From Alnus glutinosa (lineage: Eukaryota; Streptophyta; Magnoliopsida; Fagales; Betulaceae), in the NCBI RefSeq assembly GCF_958979055.1, contig NC_084899.1, positions 74,501 through 138,500 of the forward strand: a stretch of 64,000 bases of DNA, given 5' to 3'. Shown here piece after piece: positions 1 through 10,326 of the stretch. A model generated the notes under the pieces. That model made no database searches, had not been told where the DNA came from, and saw only the letters and a list, made by a program, of their open reading frames with translations. The number at the start of each line of letters is the position of its first letter. Position 1 is the first letter of the stretch. Both the position numbers and the translations under genes were made by a program.

Positions 1-400
1 AAAAATGATCGAAAGAAAATTAAATTGATATTTTTTTCCTTGCGATTTTTGGGACTGTACCTGCTAAACGTGATCCATTGGACGGTGGGCTAGATTCTCT
101 TCTCATATGCAGTTAAAGAAATGCCGACATGAATGAACAGTAATTTCCAACAGGCAACAGAATGGGCTACATTAGAGCACAGTCAGTCTATAATATTCTA
201 CACGTTCTTGCTCCCAAAAAGAAAATAGTAAACCGGGTTCGATCTTGTCTTGTTAAATCGTACCTACTACCTATTTGTATTTTACAGTGTTTCCTCCGCT
301 GCGGGGCCCCCAAGTCCTTTGATTGCTGTTGCACAAGTCATCTCAAACAGAGTTCCTTTGACTTTCAATTCAATAAATATTAGACTTATTTTTAATAAAT
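1..400. other. AT-rich intergenic DNA, no feature seen
   Basis: I see no conserved coding sequence, structured RNA or element boundary here. A 73-codon open frame at 162-383 has no recognisable domain and looks like chance. Confidence 0.5.
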
Positions 401-577
401 AATGATTCAATGTCACTTAAATATACAATTTTTCATTGCATTATCTATGTTGCCAGGTGATACTCATTACTTTTTAAGTTTTTTATTTATTTTTTAAAAA
501 TAAATTAAGGTGAGGGACCACCTTGCCACATAAACAAGGTGGTAAAAAATTGTATATTTAGGCGGTAGTGAATCATT
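401..577. mobile_element. MITE-like foldback element
   Basis: The ends AATGATTC (401-408) and GAATCATT (570-577) are inverted. The inverted similarity continues inward imperfectly for about 70 bp on each side, including the shared core TAAATATACAATTTTT. There is no coding capacity. I could not define a target-site duplication, so the superfamily is unassigned. Confidence 0.45.
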
Positions 578-1003
578 ACTCATTTTCAATTATTTTTATG
601 TTTTATCCTCGAGCAATATATTTTTTTGTTTCGATTTTGTCCGCCCCTCTTGTTTCTTGTTTTAATCAAGTTTAATCTTGCCTAATAATAAAAATTCATA
701 TAGTAATTATTGTTTAACATGAATTTTAATTAAATTTTGATCAAACAATAATTTTATAAGTCATGTTATATTTAAAATGAAAAAGGAAAAAAAATTATCC
801 CTTGAACATTACTCTTCTATAAAGTACAAATTAGGGCAATAGTATTCCATTAATAAAGAATCTCACATGTGAGATTCGGGCAGATGCTGCGACAAAAAAC
901 TTGATATAATAATTGACTTCTCTGTCGCAATTGCTAAAAGACAAAGGTCAAGTTGCAATATGCTACATACCAGATCTGACAAAACCTTATTGCGGAAAAA
1001 TAG

Positions 1004-1069
<66 letters not shown>

Positions 1070-1070
1070 T
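1004..1070. repeat. (AAT)n microsatellite, about 22 units
   Basis: An uninterrupted ATA/AAT trinucleotide run. It produces false poly-Asn and poly-Ile reading frames on the two strands. Confidence 0.95.
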
Positions 1071-1130
1071 GAAAAACTTTATCGTGCACTCTTTTGATAG
1101 AGGCGGAGTGATACATGCATTCATGGAGTC

Positions 1131-1233
1131 ATGGTGCACAATAAGTGCACTATCACAAAGTACAATAGAGTTGGTACTATTGTATAGGATTCACTCCATT
1201 CTGCCTTGTGATAGTGCACTTGTTGTGCACCAT
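1131..1233. repeat. Nested inverted repeat (hairpin)
   Basis: The left arm (1131-1160) and right arm (1205-1233) are near-perfect reverse complements starting ATGGTGCACAA. A second inverted pair, TACAATAG (1161-1168) and CTATTGTA (1177-1184), lies inside. It could be a small foldback element or a hairpin-forming transcript; nothing in the sequence decides which. Confidence 0.6.
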
Positions 1234-1359
1234 GAGTATTTTGAACCTTTCTTAAAAAAAAAACCTTTATTATGTAAGAGCATTCATAACAACTTTTTTA
1301 TTATTATTTTTTAAAAAATATATATGAAATAAAATTATTTTTTTGCTTCATTATAAAAA

Positions 1360-2250
1360 GAATCTGGCTTTTATGCTGTAAAATTAATAACAAGAAATCT
1401 GCTGTTAAAATAATAGACGGCTGAAATTAAACTTCAATATTTATAGGCCAAACATCGCCGTGTAAAGACAGCATAACTTTTGGTACAAACTTTACATTTG
1501 ACACCATGTAAGGATAAGGGAGAAACACCTCTGCCGATGCATTTGCCTTCTAACGCGAGAAACAACTATTCAGGCTACAGCACCAATTCCACTGCAACTG
1601 TCGCCACAGCCACCACCACTATTAAATATGACCATGAGTTTAGAAACCTCAATTGACTAGGCCCCAGTCACTGGGACTAGCCCCCGATGGACCACCAGGA
1701 ACATCTTGTCCTCAGATTACAAGAAAAAATTTATGCATTGGAAAACTAGCTAGCTATCCTAAAATTGAAAATCAGAGAAGGCATGCACCAATCAGAAGCG
1801 AGCACCAGGTGGTTAACATCTAATTAATGTTCAATCTCTTTTCATGTGTTTCGCCTAGGGATGTAAATTATCCAGTCCGTTCGACAACCCGCTCGATACC
1901 CTCTCAGTTTAGCCTGATTCGAACTCGAGTTCAATGCTGTAGAAACTCGATCGTTACTGTAAAAACCGCTCGATTAGTAAGTGATACATACCCGACTCGC
2001 TCAACAAAACTCGATAGGAGCTCGCAAGCTTAGCTCGTTTAAAGTTCGACCGGATCGCTCGCTCGGCTCGTTAGTCCAATTCGTTAGCTCGTTCATATCT
2101 TACATATATATTAGTAAATATAGTATAATATATATAGTATTACATATTAATTATTATACTTTGATAACAATATTTAGTATGTTAAATTAACATATTAAGT
2201 TATTAATAATTAGTATATAACAATATTAAATAGTTAGCATATATATATAA

Positions 2251-2307
<57 letters not shown>

Positions 2308-3789
2308 ACACCACTCATGGTTAACAATAGTTATATATTATACTTATATTATAGATATTTAGTTTTATAGAATATATTAGACTTACTATTTGTTCACATT
2401 ATAAATGTACCATAGTTTATACTCTCTAGTTATATATAATAACATATTGTTAATTTGTTATTTATAAATTATAGTTATGTACTATATTTTATAATATGCC
2501 TTATATAGTTACATATTATATATTTATGTTATTAATAAATGCATAGAGTTGTTCATAAACTTGGACTTGAATTCTGTTTTGATCATTCATTGAAAAATTT
2601 AATAGTCTACCTCGAGCTCTAGTTGAGCTGAGCTTGTCGAGTAATCCGACTCGGCTCGAATGTCATTTTTAACGAACTTGAACTTGAGCTCGAACTCGCC
2701 CGAATTTTAAACGAGCCGAGCTTGAACATGCAATTTATAGCTCGGCTCTAATTCGAGCTCAACTATTTAGGCTCGACTCATAAACGAGCCAGTTTTGAAA
2801 TCTTCAAACTCAACTCGGCTCGATTAAATCTCTGGTTTCGCCTATATTATTGATAAAAAGAAAGAAAGAAAGAAAAAAAGAATAAAAAAAAAATCTGCAT
2901 TAGTGTGAACATCGGACAGCAAGAGTTTGATCTTTTTTGGGACTACAGAACAGGGGAGAACAGAGAGTTCACTGGCTCCCTTAATGTGGCCTTGACGTGG
3001 GAGTACCGTAGAAGATTCTTATTAATATTGGTTTTTAGCCTGTGTTGCATTCATTTTAACAAGTCTCGAATTAATTTCTGCATTGGGGTCAGCCATGACC
3101 CTTCGTGCTTTATGTGGAAGAGACTTAGCAGATGAAGTTGAAGATTTTTGCATTGAAATTGATTTAACTAGGTCTTTCACCTAGAGAAATCCTACAGTCT
3201 ACAGATGATAACAAAGCAAATATGTAAATTTATTCAAAACAACAGGAAATAAATCATAAGAAGATATTTGATTTCATTTTATTTATCAAATAAGTAATAT
3301 GGAACCTGTCTCGCTCAAGAATGGCTCTGATCAAAGGCTTATTCTGTCTGGTAGACCGTAGATGAGTCATCCTTCATCGTCCATCATGGACTCTATGAGG
3401 TCTAAATCATTTTGGCTAACAAGAGATGTTTACAGTTGTCCAGTGGGGGCCAGTCTCAGTTACTAGGGCCTAGTCCATTGAGACTATTGAACTCCTAATC
3501 ATATTCAATGGTGGTGGTTGCGAACTTACTGCGGTTGTTGCGGTGGAGTTGGCGCAATAGCCTAAATAGTCAAGCCCAATTTCGTTTCTCGCAATAGAAG
3601 GCAAATGCATGGCAGAAGGGTTTTTTTTCCTTATCCTTGAGACAACGTCAAATGTATAGTTTGTATAAAATGTTATGTTGGCTTTACACGATGACGTTTG
3701 GCCTACAAATATTGAAGTTTAATCTCAGCCATCTATTATTTTAACTGCAGATCTCATGTTAATAATTTTATAGCATAGAAGTCAGATCC
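1360..3789. mobile_element. MULE-like element with ~365 bp terminal inverted repeats
   Basis: Two arms of about 365 bp (1360-~1725 and ~3425-3789) are reverse complements of each other with scattered mismatches. The termini are GAATCTGGC on the left and, read inward from the right, GGATCTGAC. The flanks TTATAAAAA (1351-1359) and GTATAAAAA (3790-3798) match at 8 of 9 positions, as expected of an aged 9-bp target duplication. Long TIRs and a 9-bp TSD are typical of Mutator-like elements. No transposase is visible, so it is non-autonomous. A hAT-like element is nested inside it. Confidence 0.75.
1856..2834. mobile_element. hAT-like non-autonomous transposon nested in the MULE-like element
   Basis: The 979 bp element is bounded by a perfect 8-bp direct repeat GTTTCGCC (1848-1855 and 2835-2842). 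The termini TAGGGATGTAAAT and, read inward from the right, CAGAGATTTAAT form a short imperfect TIR. Subterminal regions are rich in GGCTCG/CGAGCC copies. An 8-bp TSD with a short TIR is the hAT signature. The interior is AT-rich with an (AT)n run at about 2262-2304. No transposase is present. Confidence 0.8.
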
Positions 3790-3798
3790 GTATAAAAA

Positions 3799-4170
3799 AA
3801 TACACCACAATAGATTCCTTTCACATTTTTCTGTATCAATTAAATATTATTTCTCTACTCTTTCTTTATACTTTTTTAGTTTTGATTATTTATGTGATAG
3901 GAAAGAGAACTTTTTTTATGATTACATTAATGCTTGAGCATTTCCAATAAACAGAAAAATATAGAAAAGTTGTTGTGGGTGGCTTTTTATGACTTTTTTA
4001 AAATTTTCTCTAAAATTTAGAAAACAAAACCCTTATAAGGAAATTAACTACTATGAATGCTTTAAATTGAATCACAATAACTCAAAAAAAGAAAAAAGAA
4101 AAAAAAAGTTTTCTTACGATAATAACATGATGATTGATGATGAAAGTATGAAACGTAGGTCATCACAGGG
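3799..4170. other. AT-rich intergenic DNA
   Basis: Low-complexity AT-rich sequence. A 62-codon Lys/Asn-rich open frame at 3989-4177 has no recognisable domain. Confidence 0.5.
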
Positions 4171-4510
4171 CTCTTAATTACAGGGATTGAGACCACTATC
4201 ATCCAGTACTGCCTTATTAAGCAATATCTACTTAATTGGTTAGATGTAAGCCTTTTGTTTTTGGGATTTGATTCTTATACAACACTAATACAATAACTGT
4301 ACAACAACCTCTCACATGAGGGTGGACCTCAATATATGGGACCCACCCTCATGTGAAGGATTATTGTACAGTTATTGTATTGGTGTTGTAAATCTAACAC
4401 TTTCCGTTGTTTTTAACAGGTCTCTTAATTACAGGGATCGAGACCACTCTCATCCAATATTGCCTTATTAAGCAATATCCGCTGGCGTTAGATGTAAGCC
4501 TCTTGTTTTT
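4171..4510. repeat. Direct duplication flanking a foldback element
   Basis: A segment of about 90 bp at 4171-4262 recurs at 4422-4510 (both begin CTCTTAATTACAGGGAT). Between them, 4278-4390 is a strong inverted repeat with arms of about 50 bp starting TACAACAC and ending GTGTTGTA. The foldback is MITE-like. The direct repeats are too long to be a target duplication and point to a local tandem duplication. Confidence 0.7.
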
Positions 4511-4922
4511 ATATTTTCTTAAGAGAATCATTCTTGTATATACACTTATCAAGTGTATACCAAAGCGGTGTACTGGTGTGTAAATAACCTATCTCTTCTT
4601 TAAATTATTCTTCTCTTCATATTCTCAATTTTTTTTTTTATCTTTTAGCATCGTCAAAGGCCTACTCAGTATTCACCACGTGTTATGGGCTAGCAGCCGC
4701 CCTCTCCATTATCCAGGTACTAAACAAGCTAGCTCTCTCTCCACCAATTTCCCCGTGAAAGAAAAAAGAAACATATGGCGTTGTCATTATCCTTACCCGT
4801 GCCCTTAAAAGTCCGTGTGCTCTTGAGAAAACCATGCAACTTTACGTTCCCAATGGCATCTCCAATTAGGCCTTTTTAGTCTCCATATCAGTGTTCGGTT
4901 TAATTTGTCTGTTCAAATTTTG
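4511..4922 (+). other. Upstream region of the first pectinesterase gene
   Basis: Presumed promoter and leader of the gene that starts at 4923. It is pyrimidine-rich around 4600-4745. I could not assign a convincing TATA box or transcription start. Confidence 0.35.
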
Positions 4923-6635
4923 ATGACTTCCTCCGTTCTGAAACTAATCCTGCTCCTCTCTGCAATCTTCTTCTCAACAACATGGGCTCTCAATTCTTCT
5001 TCTTCCACAACTTCTCTGAATACCCACTTCTCCTCCATAAGATCTTTCTGCAAGACCACACCATACCCAGATGTCTGCTTTGACTCATTGAAGCTTTCTA
5101 TATCGATAAATATCAGTCCAAACATCATCGCATACCTCCTGCAGACCCTCCAAATCGCAATATCCAAATCTGAAAATCTCTCCAATCTGTTCTTCAATGC
5201 CAGGAATTCAAACATTATCGAGAAACAAAGAGGAACCATCCAAGACTGCAAGGAACTCCACCAAATCACGTTGTCTTCTTTACAAAGATCCGTGTCTCGA
5301 ATTAGTGCAGCCGACCGACGAAAACTAGCTGATGCAAGAGCATATCTTAGCGCAGCTCTCACAAACAAGAACACATGTTTGGAAGGCCTGGATTCAGCAT
5401 CGGGTCCCTTGAAGTCAGTTCTAGTGAATTCCATAATCGACACTTACAAGCATGTGAGTAATTCTCTTTCAATTCTGTCTAGGCAAGCAGGGGCTCCTAG
5501 AGGCCGTACCAATCGGCGCCTCATGGGTGTCCCAACGTGGATGTCAAGGAAAGATCGTCGGATCTTTGAGAGCGCATATGGCGACGAATACGATCCGAGC
5601 CAGGTGCTTACGGTGGCTGCTGATGGAACAGGAAACTTCACCACCATCACTGATGCTATCAACTTTGCTCCAAATAATAGTTATGATAATAGGATAATTA
5701 TCTATGTTAAAAAAGGGGTTTATGAGGAAAATGTGGAAATCCCAATTTACAAGCCCAACGTTGTTCTGCTTGGAGATGGAAGTAGTGTCACTCTCATTAC
5801 TGGTAACAGATCGGTCGTCGATGGTTGGACCCCCTACAGATCTGCAACTCTCGGTAAACTAAATTCTATCGCCTTTCTATTTAATTAATTTTGTCTCCTT
5901 CCTTCTTACTCCTGGCCTATATATATATATATATGAATTTCAGCGGTGTCTGGCGACGGCTTTCTGGCACGAGACATATCTATCGAGAACAGGGCAGGGC
6001 CAAACAAATATCAAGCGGTTGCGTTGAGAGTGAATGCCGACTTGGCCGCTTTGTACAGGTGCTCCATTAATGGTTACCAGGATTCCCTGTACGTCCATTC
6101 CTTTCGACAGTTCTACAGAGAATGTGACGTATACGGGACCATAGATTTCATATTTGGGAATGCAGCGGTGGTATTCCAGGGGTGCAACATTGTGGCTAGA
6201 ATGCCAATGCGTGGCCAATACACGGTTATCACCGCACAGTCCCGTGATACCGTTGATGAGGACACCGGAATCTCCATACAGAATTGTTCAATTGTGGCTG
6301 CGGATGATTTGTACTCCAATTCATGGGTCAAAAGCTACCTGGGGAGGCCGTGGAGGGTGTTTTCTCGGACGGTCTACCTTGAGTCCTACATCGGCGACTT
6401 CATTGACTCAACTGGGTGGACCCAATGGTCCGATGATGATCAACGAGGCTTGGACACTTTGTATTACGGCGAGTACGACAATTATGGGCCCGGTTCGTCA
6501 ACGGATGGTCGAGTTACTTGGCCAGGGTATCACGTGATGGATTATAATGATGCATATAATTTCACGGTGTCAGAGTTCATTACTGGTGATGCCTGGTTGG
6601 ATTCCACTTCATTTCCTTACGATGATGGAATTTGA
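4923..6635 (+). CDS. Pectinesterase/pectinesterase inhibitor (PME), copy A
   Basis: Two exons, 4923-5853 and 5944-6635, with GT-AG borders give 540 aa. The enzyme removes methyl esters from cell-wall homogalacturonan. Residues 1-22 are a signal peptide. Residues about 32-186 are a PMEI pro-domain with the CX8C pair C43/C52. An RRLM motif (198-201) is the expected subtilase processing site. The catalytic domain (about 229-525) keeps Q334, Q356, D357 and D378 (GYQDSLY, GTIDFIFG) and R445/W447 (LGRPW). The start is the ATG at 4923; the frame opens upstream only to a TTG. The conserved PME intron after SATL (phase 1) supports the model. It is the first of three same-strand PME genes. Substrate and tissue cannot be read from sequence. 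Confidence 0.95.
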
Positions 6636-7100
6636 TCTTATTGTCTAAAGAGGCACTTAATGGGTTTGTTACGTTCCTCTTCTGTGTAAACATTTACCGT
6701 ACGTGCATGATTTTTTATGGCATTATTCACTTGGCCGGGAGTGAGATACTCTATGATGCCAGCTGCCTGTTTGGCTGCTTGACAACGCGGTTTCGCAGGT
6801 TATAATTAAGTTTGTTTTTAAATAAAATTGCAGAGTGTGTTTTCATTAAAGAGTACGTGGTTTAAAAAGAAATCATTTTAAAAAAAAAAATGCACTTTTG
6901 TTTAGATTTAATGGAAATTTAAAAAAATTACGTTTTCATTATAAATATTTTGAAATTGTTATATTTTTTAAACCAAACGCACCCACAATTTAAAGGAGTC
7001 TAGATCAGTTACAAATTGGAAGTCCTCCCCAATTTGCTTTCATTAATTCATTTACATTATGGGGCTCATCCTTACTTTTTTATCTCTGAAAATACGCATG
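6636..7100. other. 3' flank of PME copy A
   Basis: Presumed 3' UTR then AT-rich spacer. No further gene is seen. Confidence 0.4.
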
Positions 7101-8186
7101 AATTTTTGTCGGTAAGATATTGCACAACAGGGGTGGACCAACATGGGGGGAAAGGGGGGAGTAATCCATCTTCCTTCCTCTCAGGTTGAAAGCTCTGCTT
7201 CTGAGTTTTAGTTGGGAGAGGCTGTTGTTTTAGGATATTGGGTCCCTGGCCCACTAGTTGAACCATGCTCTGTTAAATTCGTATCAATCCTGACATCTTA
7301 GGAGCTTGTCTATGATTTGCTCTGGGAGACTCGTCTGAGACCTAGACCTTATGAGCTTTGGACTCGCCCCGACAATCTCATTATATAACGATTATGAGAC
7401 CTAGACCTTTTGTGCACTGAAACATTATATAACAGGGGGTTTCTTTAGATGGAAGAATCTAAATCCCAAATAAAGATGAAAATGAAAACGATTATTATTC
7501 GAAGATAGAAAACTGGGAAGTGAACAATTCCCTGATAGCGTCATGGATTCTGAATTCGGTAGATCCTAGCATTGCTAGAAATTTAACTCATATCCATAAT
7601 TTTATTTTTTTTTCAATTTTATTTTATTTTTATTATTATTTTTTTTTTAAAATTTGGCCCCATAATTACTAGGCTGGGTCCACCACTGTTGCTCAAGCGT
7701 AATATTATTGTTCTGATAATTCCAGGACAGTTGTGACATGCTGATTAAGAAGGCATGTCTTTATCTTCTTCTAAAAATATCCAAGTGGTACAACAAATTG
7801 AATATATATATATATATATTCTCATTCGATGTGATTATTCTTATCAATATTTGGATTAGCCCCCTTTTTTTTAAAATAAAAATCAGGAGTTGATGATTAT
7901 TATTATATCATGGCGAACAGGTGTGTAACGTGCGAGAATCAATCGAACAGTTTGGGCCAAATTCTGAGAAAAGCTAAAAAGCGTTGTTTGATGAGTCTAC
8001 GTAGCATTAGGTAGTTAGTCAGGTAAAGGCTGACCAAGCCAATGATGCTTAGTTGGTCTTTTCGGATGATCAGCCACATTGAGATTAAGACACAGTCCGA
8101 ACTCCCACGGGATCAACCTTATTGTCCGAATTTTTGTCGGTAGGATATTGCACAACAGGGGTGGACCTACATGCATGTGCTCCCCC

Positions 8187-8220
<34 letters not shown>

Positions 8221-8488
8221 AAAATTTTCCTCTAAATTTTATCCATAATTATTTATTTATTTTTTTACTTTTGTCCTCCATTTTTTTTTTAATTAATTTG
8301 GCCCCCATAATCATAAGGCTGGGTCCGCCACTGGTGCTCAAGCGTAATATATATTATTGTTCTGATAATTCCAGGACGCTTGTGAGTCTTGTGACATGCT
8401 GATTAAGAAGGCAGGTCTTTATCTTCTTCTAAAAATATCCAAGTGCAAGAAAGAAACAAGCTCCTTAGAATCGATCGTCATGTACAAC

Positions 8489-8527
<39 letters not shown>

Positions 8528-8853
8528 TCATTTTACTGGAGTAATCACGGAGTAATCGATGTGATTATTCTTATCAATATTTGGATTAGCCCCCTTTTTT
8601 TTAAAATAAAAAGCAGGAGTTGATGATTATTATTACATCATGGCGATTGGGTGTAACGTGTGAGAATCTATCGAACAGTTCGGGTTAAATTCAAAAAAAA
8701 GCTAAAAAGCGTTGTTTGATGAGCCTGTGTAGTATTAGGTAGTTGGTCAGGTAAAGGCTGACCAAGCCAATGATGCTTAGCTGATCTTTTCAGATGATCA
8801 GCCACACTGGGACTGAGACACAGCCCGAACTCCCAAGTGATCAGCCTTATGGT
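7101..8853. repeat. Diverged tandem duplication of about 1 kb
   Basis: Unit A (7101-8124) and unit B (8129-8853) are collinear. Both open with TTTTTGTCGGTA followed by GATATTGCACAACAGGGGTGG, share a middle section with GCTGATTAAGAAGGCA, and close with CGAACTCCCA. Unit B lacks about 420 bp present in A (roughly 7160-7590). No coding function is visible. The duplication lies between PME copies A and B. Confidence 0.8.
8188..8217. repeat. Homopolymer C30 tract
   Basis: Thirty consecutive C residues in unit B, where unit A has a short G-rich run instead. Such a tract is prone to sequencing and assembly error, so its length may not be exact. Confidence 0.9.
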
Positions 8854-10326
8854 ATGCAGGTAGCATTACTAACTATAGCAAATTTATTGAGTTTAAAATC
8901 AGATACTGTTTCAATTCATTATCGATATAATAAAAAACTACTATGGGGGATTATTAACCTATTGGCTATTGAGGTTATTTTTGCTGGCCAAAACACAACC
9001 ACAAAATAGTATAGCTCCTGATGTAGACCAAATTGCATTTGATTTCATAAAGAAATAAAGAGAAAACAATGTAGTCCGAACGAGATCTAAGGCTCGTTCG
9101 AACGGGCTTTCTAGGAGAGCATTAGTATCAGTTTCAAGGAGTCTCGATCAGTCAGCGTACGAACGGCATGTCCAAAACTAAGACCAATGTAGGACTCAAG
9201 ACATCTGGTTGGTGCTACGATTGCACCCCGTTTGGCTGAGTATTAAGTCCAAAACTTTCAATTAAAAGACTGGTTGAAGCTTGTGCGACTAGAAGCATTC
9301 GTCTATTTTCATCATGTTTATTGTCCGAATGTGATCACTATTGGATGTTTTAATTTCATGTAATACTAGGGTTAGAACTCTATTTTTCATATAAACTTAA
9401 GAGTAATGCTATTCTTTACACCTATTTTACATTGGCTGATATGACGTGTTTGAAACTTTAAAGTTGTTTTTTTTAAGTAGCTGACATAATAAGCCACGTA
9501 AAATGCTCTACGTCGACCTTTATCAAATAAATGTGATTAAGTGTAAAAAATAACATTCATTGACACCTAATACGGAGGAATTAACTCGCAGCTCATGTGT
9601 TTTCAATAAAAAAAAAAGCTCACCAAGGTTAAGTTTAATTTCTCTTATTTTACTCCAATTCCTTTATTGAATTGTAGTTTTTTTGGAAGAGTTGTTGTAT
9701 TGTTTAGCTTTGCAATCCACCACACATCAGCTCCTGGAAACACACACCCACTTATTGAGCTATAAATCTGGACAGCCTAGATCGATATCTTGGTCTCCCG
9801 TAGTGGAATTTCTTAATACGAGATAACAAGCCTAAAAAATGTTAAGTTAGATAAAGATTTTAATAGGCTCCAACCATTGAGACAACATTTAATTACCAAA
9901 TAAACAATATCTGGGGTGAGTCAGTTATGGATTAATACCAATCACGTACACAGAAACAAATTAAGACGGCTTGATTAGTTTTTTGTTTATACCTTGGAAA
10001 AAGAAAACAACGTACCTTTAAAATAGGTTGGTCATATGGGCAAAATTTAAAGGTGATGGGGAGGAGGCTAGGGGAGCCGCGGGAAATGCGGTTGGAAGGG
10101 ACAGAACCCTTAACTAACTTCTAAAAACAGAGTGCCGTGAAACCCTCCTGTCCAGATCTCCTTTGTCACTCTGAAAGAAAAGAAAATTGAAATTTCACAA
10201 ATCAAAATTATCAACGGATCGAGAGGAAGAGGAAAGGCTTAAAAAGAGTTCCTCTGTGGATCTCTCTCCGCTCTCTCTGTGGCTTGGGGCAGAGGCCTCT
10301 CTCTGCCTTAGCCATTAATTTTCACC
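8854..10326. other. Intergenic DNA and PME copy B promoter region
   Basis: No gene was recognised. 9411-9570 contains an imperfect inverted repeat (AATGCTATTCTTTACAC near its left end, GTGTAAAAAATAACATT near its right end) that resembles a short MITE. The last 250 bp before 10327 are pyrimidine-rich and presumably hold the leader of PME copy B. Confidence 0.4.

Noticed and set aside
913..1314. 133-codon frame with a poly-Asn run
   Set aside because: The run is the (AAT)n microsatellite and the rest lies over a hairpin. No homology is visible.
4905..4922. Upstream extension of PME copy A (and likewise 15080-15106 for copy C)
   Set aside because: Both extensions start at TTG. The following ATG begins a normal signal peptide in each case.
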